20,694 nt of DNA from Clostridiaceae bacterium (GCA_012727965.1 JAAYFZ010000168.1:1-20694), one strand, 5' to 3'; shown: positions 6,993 through 15,520, numbered from the stretch's first letter. Program-made: numbers and translations. The notes: generated by a model from the letters alone, not told the origin.

Positions 6993-8002
6993 TTGCCATC
7001 AGCCCCCTTACTATCTTCCTTCGTCAAAGGTTCGTAAAACTCATTAAGGAAGTCTTCACTATAATCTCGCTGTGCGAAATTACCGATATTGCCGGCTCCG
7101 GCAGGTCCTCTGGATTTACTGCCGGCAGCTGCCCCATATTTGGCAGCCTTATCTGTTTCATAGGCGTTGATTGCCGTGACATCACGCAGCTGATGCGAAA
7201 ACCATTCCTGCAGGATCCTATCTATATAGGCAAGATTAGGCTGTGATATCTTAACTGTTTTTCTCAGTGCGATTTCAATGATCTCAAACTCATAGCCCAT
7301 TTTTTCGACCCAGCGGCTTACAATTTCTTCATCATACTCAGTCATGCTCTTACGCAGCTTGCGACCAATTTTTTTTGTGATCTGTTTAATCTTTTCATAA
7401 GAGACAAAATAATCATTTAAGTCTTGATACGTTATGATTTTACGTGCTGACCAATTCTCAGCAACCTTGGTGATATAAGCTCTGTTGTCCAATTTATTTC
7501 TTCGAGAGCACTCTTGAAACAGTGCATAGACAACCTCTGGCTCGAAGTGATATCTATCAAACCAACTGTCAATTTCGGCATACCAGGAAGGTGACATAAG
7601 TCCTTGAAAAAATGTTTTTGAAATATCTCTGATCAACTGTTCACGCTGGCTGAAAACATTGCTCTGAGCCATCATCTCCAGCGGTGTTGAAGCAGTTTTC
7701 GGTCTATATATACGCTCGATCTCCTGAGCCTTGACATCACAAATCGTCATTCCTTCAGAATTGATTTCAACAAGCTTCACATCTGACAAAGCGAGCAGCG
7801 CGATTTTGATATTTTCTTTGTCAGTACCCATGCGTCTTGCCAGATCATTTTCAGAAACCTTGCGATTTTTGCGTAGAGCAAGCAAAAGATAGACATAAAC
7901 CTTGACCGCAAGCCCATCAAGAGCCGGCAGATATTCTGTAATAAATATGTCCGGCACCAAAGTGTCCGAAAGCAGCAGCTTCTGATTTTCGTCGAGCTTC
8001 AT
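6989..8002 (-). CDS. dnaD: DnaD/DnaB-family replication initiation protein
   Basis: This 337-residue protein belongs to the DnaD/DnaB primosome family, which remodels DNA and helps recruit the helicase loader at replication start. The N-terminal 100 residues look like a winged-helix domain. Two copies of the family's C-terminal signature (Y-x-x-x-[IV]-x-x-x-W) follow: Y-I-T-K-V-A-E-N-W around 176-184, and Y-I-D-R-I-L-Q-E-W around 258-266. The layout of one N-domain plus two C-domains is closer to DnaB of Bacillus and to clostridial DnaD-like proteins than to short DnaD. A flexible glycine/alanine-rich tail ends the chain. Translation is coupled to the downstream loader gene by ATGA, so the two probably act as a pair. 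The start follows GGGGGAAGG. Confidence 0.88.
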   Translation of the reverse strand: MKLDENQKLLLSDTLVPDIFITEYLPALDGLAVKVYVYLLLALRKNRKVSENDLARRMGTDKENIKIALLALSDVKLVEINSEGMTICDVKAQEIERIYRPKTASTPLEMMAQSNVFSQREQLIRDISKTFFQGLMSPSWYAEIDSWFDRYHFEPEVVYALFQECSRRNKLDNRAYITKVAENWSARKIITYQDLNDYFVSYEKIKQITKKIGRKLRKSMTEYDEEIVSRWVEKMGYEFEIIEIALRKTVKISQPNLAYIDRILQEWFSHQLRDVTAINAYETDKAAKYGAAAGSKSRGPAGAGNIGNFAQRDYSEDFLNEFYEPLTKEDSKGADGK

Positions 8003-8020
8003 TGACCTTCCCCCAGTTTT

Positions 8021-8052
8021 AAGAAAAACCCCGTCCTTGCGAACGGGGTTTT
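8021..8052 (-). terminator. Intrinsic terminator of the PFOR gene
   Basis: A perfect 10-bp inverted repeat, AAAACCCCGT (8025-8034) and ACGGGGTTTT (8043-8052), encloses an 8-base loop. On the - strand it is followed by TTTTTCTT, a proper termination tract for transcripts coming from the PFOR gene. T-rich bases on the + side make it symmetrical, so it could work both ways. Its left half, read on the - strand, abuts the proposed dnaD promoter. Confidence 0.9.
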
Positions 8053-8082
8053 ATTATAACATGTTTCGGCCGGGACTGTCCG
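8053..8082 (-). promoter_or_regulatory. Probable dnaD-dnaI promoter abutting the PFOR terminator
   Basis: On the - strand a perfect TATAAT (complement of 8053-8058) is preceded by TGT, giving a TGn-extended -10. CGGACA (complement of 8077-8082), matching four of six -35 bases, lies 18 bases upstream. The start point would fall near 8046, inside the first arm of the PFOR terminator hairpin. Transcripts begun here would then lack the full stem and escape it. No other site upstream of dnaD is as good. Confidence 0.6.
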
Positions 8083-8131
8083 GCGCCAGCCCAAATCCTC
8101 AGTAAATATCCTGAAGATTTTTGCTGTTTGA

Positions 8132-11100
8132 TCAGCCTTCGATATTGATGTCAGCAGCCATGCGCAGATAAGAATCTGTACGCTCCTGAGAATGCTTATC
8201 AGCCTGCTCGAAGATCGCATCGACAACGTCCTTGTCAAACTTCTTATAGAGTGTGCCATAACGTACCTCACTCTTAAGGAATGACTTGAAGTCGCCTGTA
8301 GGCTTCTTGGAATCCAAAACAAATGGATTCTTGCCTTCGACCTTAAGCGCAGGATTGAAGCGATACAGATGCCAGTAACCGCACTCGACAGCCTTTTTCT
8401 CCTGCTGTTGGGAAACAGTCATGCCGCCCTTGATACCATGATTGATACAAGGTGAGTATGCGATGATCAGTGACGGGCCATTCCATGCCTCTGCCTCAGC
8501 AAAAGCCTTCAGGGTCTGTGTCTGATTTGCGCCCATTGCGATCTGTGCAACATAAACATATCCGTAAGTAGCTGCCATCAATCCGAGATCCTTCTTCTTA
8601 ACTGGCTTGCCGCCTGCAGCAAACTGAGCAACAGCACCAGTAGGTGTAGCCTTAGATGACTGACCGCCTGTGTTGGAATAAACCTCAGTGTCGAGAACCA
8701 GAACATTAATATCTTCGCCGGATGCCAATACATGGTCAAGTCCGCCGTAACCGATATCATATGCCCAGCCGTCGCCGCCGATGATCCAGGTCGAACGCTT
8801 AATGAAATAAGCTTCAAGACCGATCAGCTCAGCAACCAGTTTAGCTGCATCTCCATTACCATTCCAGGCCTTAAGAGCAGCAGCAAGTGCATCACTGACA
8901 GCACGGGTCTTATCGCCGTCTTCTTTTGCCTCAAGCCAGGCACTGGCAGCTTTTACCAGTTCTTCACCAGGATTCAGAGCAATCAGCTCTTCAACCTTGG
9001 AGGTAACGCGTGCACGTAACTGTTTTGCACCTAGATGCATACCCATACCGTGCTCTGCATTGTCCTCAAACAGTGAGTTGCCCCATGCCGGACCATGACC
9101 GTCTCTATTTGTTGTGTAAGGAGTTGAAGGTGCTGAACCACCATAGATGGAAGAACATCCTGTAGCATTCGAGATCTGCATGCGATCACCGAAGAGCTGT
9201 GTTACCAGCTTAACATAAGGAGTTTCGCCGCAGCCTGCACAAGCGCCGGAGAACTCGAACAGTGGCTGTTCGAACTGGCTGCCCTTCACAGTGTTTTTGC
9301 TCATAGGATTGGACTTAGGCTCTGTTGACAGAGCATATTCCCAGTTCTCAGCCTGGATCAGATTTTCACCGATAGGTGACATGACCAGAGCTTTGTTTTT
9401 GGCAGGACATACATCTGCACATGATCCACAGCCGGTACAATCCAGTGCAGATACCTGAATGCGGTACTGGAACTGATCGTATGGCTTCATGCCCTTCTTG
9501 GTTTCAAATGCCTCAGGTGCTTTTTCAGCTTCTTCTTCTGAGAGAAGGTAAGGACGAATAACAGCATGAGGACAAACATATGAACACTGATTACACTGGA
9601 TGCAATTGTCCGGAACCCATATAGGGATATTAACAGCAATCGCACGTTTCTCGTATTTTGTTGTGCCCTGTGGGAAGGTACCGTCTTCACGGCCACTAAA
9701 TGCGCTTACAGGAAGAGCGTCACCCTTCTGAGCGTTCATGACTTGTGCAACATTCTTAACGAAATCAGGAATATCCTTCATGACTGCGTCAAGCTTTTCG
9801 TCTGCTGCATTTGCCCATTCAGCAGGAATCTTGATCTCATTAACTGAATCGATACCGGCATCAACTGCTTTGTAGTTCATGTTAACGATCTCATCGCCCT
9901 TGCTGCCGTATGACTTAACGATAGCCTGCTTCATATACTTGATAGCATCATCAACAGGGATAACATTTGCCAGCTTGAAGAAGGCAGCCTGACAGATCGT
10001 ATTGAGACGTCCGCCCAGACCGATTTCAACTGCCTTGGATACAGCATCGATCGTGTAGAATTTGATATTGTTTTTAGCCAGGAAACGCTTCATCTCAGCA
10101 GGAAGATTCTGATCGAGCTCTTCTTCATTCCAAATAGTGTTCAGAAGGAAGATGCCGCCAGGCTTGAGTGCTGAAAGCATGTCATAATTATCAACATATG
10201 ACTGATTATGGCAGGCGACGAAGTCAGCCTTGTTAACCAGGTAGGTCGAACGGATCGGATTTTTGCCGAAACGCAGATCGGAAATCGTAACACCGCCTGA
10301 TTTCTTAGAGTCATATGAGAAATATGCCTGTGCATACATGTCAGTATGGTCACCGATAATCTTAATAGAGTTCTTATTGGCACCAACAGTACCATCAGCA
10401 CCCAGACCCCAGAAACGGGCTGCGATAGTGCCTTCAGGAGCTGTATCAATAGACTCTTCAGTAGGAAGTGACAGATGTGTAACATCGTCAACAATACCAA
10501 TTGTGAAGCCGTTCTTAGGCTGTTCTGATGCGAGGTTCTTGAATACTGCCATGAACTGATCAGGAGTTGTATCCTTAGAACCAAGACCATAACGACCGCC
10601 TACGATAACAGGACCATTGCAAACGCTGGTGTATGCTTCGCAGACATCCAGGTACAGTGGCTCGCCGTTAGCACCAGGCTCTTTTGTACGATCGAGAACA
10701 GCAATTTTCTTTGCAGTCTCAGGAATAGCCTTGAGCAGTCTCTCTGTTGAGAATGGGCGGTACATATGAACCTTGACCATACCGACCTTTTCGCCTTTTG
10801 CCATCAGATAATCAATGGTCTCTTCGATAGCTTCACAGGCTGAACCCATGCAGACTACAACACGCTCAGCGTCAGGAGCACCATAGTAATTGAATGCCTT
10901 ATAGTCGCGGCCTGTCAGCTCATTAATCTTATCGAAATAATAATCAGTGATAGCAGGCAGAGCATCGTAATAAGGATTGCAGGCTTCACGAGCCTGGAAG
11001 AAAACGTCTGGATTCTGTGCAGTACCGCGCAGAGTAGGTGTGTTCGGATTAAGACCACGCTTGCGGAAAGCTTCAACTGCTTCCATGTCAACAAGACCGG

Positions 11101-11680
11101 CCAGATCTTCATAATCCATTACTTCGATCTTCTGGATCTCATGTGAGGTACGGAAACCATCGAAGAAATGGAGGAAAGGTACGCGTCCCTTGATTGCTGA
11201 CAGATGTGCGACAGCTGCAAGATCAGCGGCTTCCTGAACACTTGAAGAGCAGAGCATGGCAAAACCGGTCTGGCGGCAAGCCATAACGTCAGAATGATCG
11301 CCGAAGATCGACAGAGCATGACTGGCTATAGCACGAGCAGTTACGTGAAGAACTCCCGGCAGCAGCTCGCCTGCGATCTTGTACATATTAGGTATCATCA
11401 GCAGTAGACCCTGCGAAGCGGTATATGTCGTTGTCAGTGCTCCTGTTGCCAGTGATCCGTGAACGACTGCCGAAGCACCGCCCTCAGACTGCATTTCAAC
11501 AACATTTACGGTCTGGCCGAAAATGTTCTTACGGCCTTCAACAGCCCACTGATCCGTATAGTCTGCCATCGGAGACGACGGTGTGATGGGGTAAATGCCG
11601 GCAACTTCAGTGAATGCATATGATGTATATGCAGCAGCTGTATTGCCGTCCATGGTCATGAATTTTTTTTGTTTTGCCAT
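8132..11680 (-). CDS. nifJ: Pyruvate:ferredoxin (flavodoxin) oxidoreductase, single-chain
   Basis: PFOR converts pyruvate and CoA to acetyl-CoA, CO2 and reduced ferredoxin, using thiamine diphosphate and three 4Fe-4S clusters. The 1182-residue chain has the full one-subunit layout. The N-terminal pyrimidine-binding domain carries Y-P-I-T-P-S-S-P (30-37) and T-A-S-Q-G. The central domains include G-R-Y-G-L-G-S-K. A two-cluster ferredoxin domain uses C693/C696/C699/C703 and C748/C751/C754/C758. Proximal-cluster cysteines are C814, C817, C842 and C1078. The diphosphate-binding region is G-G-D-G-W-A-Y-D-I-G-Y (968-978) with T-E-V-Y-S-N-T-G-G-Q. No key residue is missing. The ATG follows AAGGAGAG. 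It is transcribed alone from its own promoter and lies downstream of pgk-tpiA and gpmI in metabolic order. Its reduced ferredoxin is the substrate of the Rnf complex. Confidence 0.97.
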   Translation of the reverse strand: MAKQKKFMTMDGNTAAAYTSYAFTEVAGIYPITPSSPMADYTDQWAVEGRKNIFGQTVNVVEMQSEGGASAVVHGSLATGALTTTYTASQGLLLMIPNMYKIAGELLPGVLHVTARAIASHALSIFGDHSDVMACRQTGFAMLCSSSVQEAADLAAVAHLSAIKGRVPFLHFFDGFRTSHEIQKIEVMDYEDLAGLVDMEAVEAFRKRGLNPNTPTLRGTAQNPDVFFQAREACNPYYDALPAITDYYFDKINELTGRDYKAFNYYGAPDAERVVVCMGSACEAIEETIDYLMAKGEKVGMVKVHMYRPFSTERLLKAIPETAKKIAVLDRTKEPGANGEPLYLDVCEAYTSVCNGPVIVGGRYGLGSKDTTPDQFMAVFKNLASEQPKNGFTIGIVDDVTHLSLPTEESIDTAPEGTIAARFWGLGADGTVGANKNSIKIIGDHTDMYAQAYFSYDSKKSGGVTISDLRFGKNPIRSTYLVNKADFVACHNQSYVDNYDMLSALKPGGIFLLNTIWNEEELDQNLPAEMKRFLAKNNIKFYTIDAVSKAVEIGLGGRLNTICQAAFFKLANVIPVDDAIKYMKQAIVKSYGSKGDEIVNMNYKAVDAGIDSVNEIKIPAEWANAADEKLDAVMKDIPDFVKNVAQVMNAQKGDALPVSAFSGREDGTFPQGTTKYEKRAIAVNIPIWVPDNCIQCNQCSYVCPHAVIRPYLLSEEEAEKAPEAFETKKGMKPYDQFQYRIQVSALDCTGCGSCADVCPAKNKALVMSPIGENLIQAENWEYALSTEPKSNPMSKNTVKGSQFEQPLFEFSGACAGCGETPYVKLVTQLFGDRMQISNATGCSSIYGGSAPSTPYTTNRDGHGPAWGNSLFEDNAEHGMGMHLGAKQLRARVTSKVEELIALNPGEELVKAASAWLEAKEDGDKTRAVSDALAAALKAWNGNGDAAKLVAELIGLEAYFIKRSTWIIGGDGWAYDIGYGGLDHVLASGEDINVLVLDTEVYSNTGGQSSKATPTGAVAQFAAGGKPVKKKDLGLMAATYGYVYVAQIAMGANQTQTLKAFAEAEAWNGPSLIIAYSPCINHGIKGGMTVSQQQEKKAVECGYWHLYRFNPALKVEGKNPFVLDSKKPTGDFKSFLKSEVRYGTLYKKFDKDVVDAIFEQADKHSQERTDSYLRMAADINIEG

Positions 11681-11720
11681 GTGACTCTCTCCTTTATATT
11701 TTGTTCCCTTAGTATCGCCA

Positions 11721-11736
11721 GGTTCTTTGATGAACC
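11721..11736 (-). promoter_or_regulatory. Hairpin at the predicted 5' end of the PFOR mRNA
   Basis: GGTTC (11721-11725) and GAACC (11732-11736) form a 5-bp stem with a 6-base loop. With the predicted start near 11737, the stem would sit at the extreme 5' end of the transcript, about 40 bases before the start codon. It is small, so a role in mRNA protection or as an operator is only a suggestion. Confidence 0.35.
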
Positions 11737-11743
11737 AACAGCT

Positions 11744-11772
11744 ATTATAGCATAGATACTCAGATAATTACA
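11744..11772 (-). promoter_or_regulatory. Probable PFOR promoter, extended -10
   Basis: On the - strand a perfect TATAAT (complement of 11744-11749) is preceded by TGC, giving a TGn-extended -10. The base positions for a -35 at 17-base spacing (11767-11772) read TGTAAT, a poor match, as is usual for extended -10 promoters. The start would be near 11737, giving a leader of about 57 bases. Confidence 0.65.
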
Positions 11773-11792
11773 CCTAAGTAATAGATTAAATA

Positions 11793-11833
11793 CCGCAGCA
11801 GCCGAACCGCGCGAGGCAGTCCGGCCGAAGCGG
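11793..11833 (-). terminator. GC-rich imperfect hairpin after gpmI, possible terminator
   Basis: CCGC (11793-11796) pairs with GCGG (11830-11833) and GCCG (11801-11804) with CGGC (11822-11825), separated by an internal loop. On the - strand it follows the gpmI stop by about 15 bases and is trailed by TATTTAATC, a weak termination tract. It lies just upstream of the PFOR promoter, the right place for a gpmI terminator, but both stem and tract are imperfect. Confidence 0.4.
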
Positions 11834-11847
11834 AAATCAGCAAATGA

Positions 11848-13401
11848 TTAAGACTCTATCAGGCTTGTTCCAGTCATTTCAGCCGGTTTGTCCAGATCCA
11901 TAAGTTCAAGCATAGTAGGTGCCAGATCAGCCAGAACGCCGGTCTTGAGTTTGACATCGCCGGCTCCGGCAACGATCAGCTCAACAGGCAGAGTTGTATG
12001 GGCAGTAAATGGGCCGCCCTGATCAGGATCGACCATCTGCTCTGCATTGCCGTGATCAGCTGTGATCAGCGCCACGCCGCCTTTTGCCAGGATGGCGTCT
12101 ATAACCTTACCTGCACATGTATCGACGGCTTCCACAGCAGCCTTGGCGGCAGCGAAGACACCTGTATGGCCAACCATGTCGCAATTGGCAAAATTGAGGA
12201 TGATAACATCATATTTATCACTCTCTATCCTGGCCAAAGCCTCGTCCGCGACTTCATATGCGCTCATTTCCGGCCTGAGATCATAAGTGGCAACCTTGGG
12301 TGAAGGAATAAGCGCCCTGTCTTCACCTGGATATTCATTCTCGACGCCGCCGTTGAAGAAAAAAGTTACATGAGCGTATTTTTCAGTTTCAGCGATACGC
12401 AGCTGGGTCAGACCCTTACCTGAAATGTATTCACCAAAAGTATTGTCGAGACTTGTCGGGCGGAAAGCAACATTGATGCCCGGATATTCATCGAAATTTA
12501 TATCGTACTGTGTCATCGTGACAAAATGCAACGGGAAACGGCCTTTTGGCAATTCGAAACCGCTGAAGTCAGGCTGCATGAAACAGCGGGTGATCTCACG
12601 GGCGCGGTCGGGGCGGAAATTGAAGAAGATCACGCTGTCGTTTGCTTGTATAAGGCCGACCGGACGCCCAGCTTCGGTGATTACTGTCGGCAGCACAAAC
12701 TCATCCATCACGCCTGCTTCATAGGAATCCACAACAGCCTGAACCGGGTCTGCAGCCTGCGGGCCTTCGCCGGTGACCATAGCTCTATATGCCTTCTCGA
12801 CACGTTCCCAGCGATTATCGCGATCCATGGCATAATAACGACCCATGATAGAAGCAATTTTACCGATACCGATTTCTTCTGTTTTCTTGATCAGTTCCTC
12901 TGTATAACATTTAGCCGAATCGGGTGGAACATCACGACCGTCATAGAAGCAGTGAATATAAACTTCTGGAACTTCAGCCTTCTTGGCCATTTCCAGCAGA
13001 GCATATAAATGCGAGTTATGGCTGTGTACGCCACCATCAGACAACAGTCCGAACAGATGCAGTGCCTGACCTGGTTTTTTTGCGTTATTAACAGCATCGG
13101 TCAGAGCAGGATTCTCGCGGAAATCACCATCCTGAATCGATTTTGTTATCCTGGTCAGCTCCTGATAAACGATACGACCAGCGCCGATATTTGTATGGCC
13201 GACCTCTGAATTGCCCATTTGCCCGTCAGGCAAGCCAACAGCCATACCGCTTGTACGCACTAGCGTATGCGGATAAGCTGCACGCAGACGATCAATATTT
13301 GGCGTGTCGGCAGCTGCAACAGCATTGCCTTCAGCCGACTCGTTATAACCGAAGCCGTCCAGCACCAGCAATGCAACTGGTCTTTTTTCTAACTTGGACA
13401 T
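11848..13401 (-). CDS. gpmI: 2,3-bisphosphoglycerate-independent phosphoglycerate mutase
   Basis: This enzyme interconverts 3- and 2-phosphoglycerate using two metal ions (usually manganese). The 517-residue chain is of normal length. Alkaline-phosphatase-superfamily motifs are in order: L-V-L-D-G-F-G (12-18) with the metal aspartate, M-G-N-S-E-V-G-H-T-N (62-71) with the catalytic serine S65, S-D-G-G-V-H-S-H, D-G-R-D-V-P-P, G-R-Y-Y-A-M-D-R-D-N-R-W, F-N-F-R-P-D-R-A-R, and the late metal site T-A-D-H-G-N-A-E-Q-M. The ATG follows TTAGGAGGAAC. The gene lies 87 bases downstream of pgk-tpiA on the same strand, so it may be partly co-transcribed, but a candidate promoter and hairpin occupy the gap. 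Confidence 0.97.
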   Translation of the reverse strand: MSKLEKRPVALLVLDGFGYNESAEGNAVAAADTPNIDRLRAAYPHTLVRTSGMAVGLPDGQMGNSEVGHTNIGAGRIVYQELTRITKSIQDGDFRENPALTDAVNNAKKPGQALHLFGLLSDGGVHSHNSHLYALLEMAKKAEVPEVYIHCFYDGRDVPPDSAKCYTEELIKKTEEIGIGKIASIMGRYYAMDRDNRWERVEKAYRAMVTGEGPQAADPVQAVVDSYEAGVMDEFVLPTVITEAGRPVGLIQANDSVIFFNFRPDRAREITRCFMQPDFSGFELPKGRFPLHFVTMTQYDINFDEYPGINVAFRPTSLDNTFGEYISGKGLTQLRIAETEKYAHVTFFFNGGVENEYPGEDRALIPSPKVATYDLRPEMSAYEVADEALARIESDKYDVIILNFANCDMVGHTGVFAAAKAAVEAVDTCAGKVIDAILAKGGVALITADHGNAEQMVDPDQGGPFTAHTTLPVELIVAGAGDVKLKTGVLADLAPTMLELMDLDKPAEMTGTSLIES

Positions 13402-13426
13402 AAGTTGTTCCTCCTAATTGCAAAGA

Positions 13427-13454
13427 GGCCGGGATACAAAATATATCCTCGGCC
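13427..13454 (-). promoter_or_regulatory. Hairpin in the pgk-tpiA/gpmI gap
   Basis: GGCC (13427-13430) pairs with GGCC (13451-13454), and GGATA (13432-13436) with TATCC (13444-13448), around a 7-base loop. On the - strand it is followed by TCTTTG, only a weak tract. It may partly end pgk-tpiA transcripts, form the 5' end of a gpmI mRNA begun near 13456, or be a processing site. Confidence 0.5.
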
Positions 13455-13462
13455 CCGTCAGA

Positions 13463-13491
13463 TTTATATCAGTGCCGGCCGCTCATGATCA
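13463..13491 (-). promoter_or_regulatory. Possible gpmI promoter, extended -10
   Basis: On the - strand TATAAA (complement of 13463-13468) is preceded by TGA, a TGn-extended -10. The 17-base-spaced -35 is TGATCA (13486-13491), matching three of six bases and overlapping the pgk-tpiA stop codon. The start would be near 13456, immediately before the hairpin. Confidence 0.45.
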
Positions 13492-15447
13492 GAGTTTCGG
13501 TCCAGCATGGCAGATTACGCTGAAATCTTCAGCCTTCAGCGAAGCACCACCGACCAGACCTCCATCAATATCATTCTGAGCGAACAGTCCGGCGGAATTT
13601 TTGGCATTCACAGAACCGCCATATTGAATTCTCATAGCCTGAGCTACATCGTTGTCATAGATCTCAACCATAAGACCACGGATAAACTCACAAACTTCCT
13701 GAGCCTGCTCGTCACTGGCGACTTTGCCTGTACCGATAGCCCAGATTGGTTCATAAGCTATTGTGATCAGATGAGTCTTGTTTACAGGGATTTCGGCAAA
13801 AGCCGCCTTGATCTGTGTCTTGATCAGATCGAAGGTCTCGCCTGCTTCCCGCTGCTCCAGTGTCTCACCGCAGCAAACGATCGGACGCACGCCCCATTTG
13901 AGAGCAGCCTTGATCTTCTTGTTGACTGTCTCATCGGTCTCTGCGAAATACTCACGGCGCTCTGAATGGCCGATAATAACATAAGGCACACCCATATACG
14001 CGAGCATTTTAGCTGAAATCTCGCCTGTATAAGCACCGTTGTCCTCGAAATGGCAGTTCTGAGCTGCAATTTTGACATTGGTGTAGGCAGCTGCCTCAAG
14101 AGCAGCAGATATAGCGGTAAAAGGCACGCCCAGAGCTATTTCAGCCTCAGCGTCTGCAACTAGAGGCTTAAGCTCATCGATCAGCTTGACTGCTTCAGCA
14201 GGAACGCCCTTGTTCATCTTCCAGTTGCCTGCGGCAAAAGTACGACGGGGATTCTTGTCCATCAGGCAATCGATGCCAGGCAGGACTTTGCCCTCAAGCA
14301 GCTCGAGCGAAGCTCCGCCGCCTGTAGAAATATGTGATACCTGATCAGCGAAACCAAGCAATTCAACAGCTGCTGCAGAATCGCCGCCGCCGATAATCGA
14401 AATAGCTTGAGAATCTGCAACCGCGCGGGCTACTTCTCTAGTGCCAGCTGCGAATTTTTCAAATTCAAAAACTCCCATTGGGCCGTTCCAGACAACAGTG
14501 CCTGCATCCTTAACAACAGCTGAGAAAGTCTTAATTGCATCAGGTCCGATGTCGAGACCCATCCAGCCTTCAGGAATAGAATTGGATGAAACGATTTTGC
14601 TCTCGGCATCAGCTGAGAATTCAGGTGCGATAACAGTGTCGGTAGGCAGAAGCAGAGAAACACCCTTGGCAGCTGCCTTCTCCATCAATTCTTTTGCCAG
14701 ATCGATTTTATCTGTCTCACATAGCGAACTGCCGATACAGCTACCTTTTGCAGCGAAGAAGGTATAAGCCATACCGCCGCCGATGATCAGAGTATCCACC
14801 TTGTCTATCAGGTTTTCGATAACACCGATCTTATCAGACACCTTGGCGCCGCCAAGAATAGCAACGAATGGACGTTTGGGATTGGCAAGAGCCTCGCCCA
14901 TAACATCAATTTCCTTCTGAATCAGGAAACCACAAGCTGAAGGAAGATAATTAGCAAGACCAGCCGTCGAAGCATGTGCACGATGTGCAGTTCCGAAAGC
15001 GTCATTGATATATATGTCAGCCATTGAAGCAAGTTCAGCAGCAAATACAGGATCGTTCTTTGTTTCTTCTTTGTGGAAGCGAACATTCTCCAGCATCAGG
15101 ACTTCTCCGTCCTTCAGAGCCGCGGCTTTGCTCTTGGCATCTTCTCCGATAACATCAGATGCCATCAGAACATCCTGACCCAGCAGCTTAGCAAGACGTT
15201 CAACAGCAGGCTTCATTGAGAATTTAGCCTCAGGACCACTCTTAGGACGGCCCAGATGCGAAACCAATACTACCTTGGCTTTATTTTCAACCAGGTGGCG
15301 GATCGTCGGCAAAGCCCCAACGATTCTCTTATCGTCAGTAATCTCACCTGTCTTCTTGTCTAGCGGAACATTGAAATCTACGCGGACAATAACTCTCTTG
15401 CCCTGGACATCAAGGTCTGTTACGTTCTTCTTTTGCATCACGGCCAT
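13489..15447 (-). CDS. pgk-tpiA: Fused phosphoglycerate kinase-triosephosphate isomerase
   Basis: This is one uninterrupted 652-residue chain carrying two glycolytic enzymes. Residues 1-398 are a complete phosphoglycerate kinase: R-V-D-F-N-V-P-L (22-29), S-H-L-G-R-P (63-68), L-E-N-V-R-F-H, N-G-P-M-G-V-F-E, and G-G-G-D-S-A-A-A (353-360), ending L-P-G-I-D-C-L-M-D-K. Residues 399-652 are a complete TIM: N-W-K-M-N (catalytic K410), G-H-S-E-R-R (H494), A-Y-E-P-I-W-A-I-G-T-G-K (E566), G-G-S-V-N and G-G-A-S-L. There is essentially no linker. Such fusions are known in Thermotoga. I chose the ATG at 15447 because GAGGAGAG lies eight bases before it. A TTG at 15465 overlaps that site. Fusion fixes equal synthesis of both activities. 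Confidence 0.97.
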   Translation of the reverse strand: MAVMQKKNVTDLDVQGKRVIVRVDFNVPLDKKTGEITDDKRIVGALPTIRHLVENKAKVVLVSHLGRPKSGPEAKFSMKPAVERLAKLLGQDVLMASDVIGEDAKSKAAALKDGEVLMLENVRFHKEETKNDPVFAAELASMADIYINDAFGTAHRAHASTAGLANYLPSACGFLIQKEIDVMGEALANPKRPFVAILGGAKVSDKIGVIENLIDKVDTLIIGGGMAYTFFAAKGSCIGSSLCETDKIDLAKELMEKAAAKGVSLLLPTDTVIAPEFSADAESKIVSSNSIPEGWMGLDIGPDAIKTFSAVVKDAGTVVWNGPMGVFEFEKFAAGTREVARAVADSQAISIIGGGDSAAAVELLGFADQVSHISTGGGASLELLEGKVLPGIDCLMDKNPRRTFAAGNWKMNKGVPAEAVKLIDELKPLVADAEAEIALGVPFTAISAALEAAAYTNVKIAAQNCHFEDNGAYTGEISAKMLAYMGVPYVIIGHSERREYFAETDETVNKKIKAALKWGVRPIVCCGETLEQREAGETFDLIKTQIKAAFAEIPVNKTHLITIAYEPIWAIGTGKVASDEQAQEVCEFIRGLMVEIYDNDVAQAMRIQYGGSVNAKNSAGLFAQNDIDGGLVGGASLKAEDFSVICHAGPKL

Positions 15448-15494
15448 GTTTGTCACTCTCCTCAATTATTAATACCAATTTAGTCGGATGATTT

Positions 15495-15514
15495 TGGTTA
15501 TTCGGCTTGAACCA
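15495..15514 (-). promoter_or_regulatory. Small hairpin at the predicted 5' end of the pgk-tpiA mRNA
   Basis: TGGTT (15495-15499) and AACCA (15510-15514) form a 5-bp stem with a 10-base loop. The predicted start point is near 15514, so the stem would again sit at the extreme 5' end of the transcript. Alone it is weak, and it is recorded because several neighbours show the same placement. Confidence 0.3.
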
Positions 15515-15520
15515 CCTAAT

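Noticed and set aside
10141..10590. Long antisense frames inside the PFOR, gpmI and pgk-tpiA genes
   Set aside because: They lie opposite or out of phase with strongly conserved enzymes, lack ribosome binding sites and give low-complexity or basic translations typical of shadow frames.
14240..14265. Programmed frameshift site at the PGK-TIM junction (CCCC run at 14247-14250)
   Set aside because: The frame is continuous through the junction, no frameshift is needed to make the fusion, and I see no slippery heptamer with a downstream structure.
15448..15465. Upstream TTG start adding six residues to the PGK-TIM protein
   Set aside because: The TTG overlaps the GAGGAGAG site that serves the ATG at 15447, and the added residues have no counterpart in phosphoglycerate kinases.
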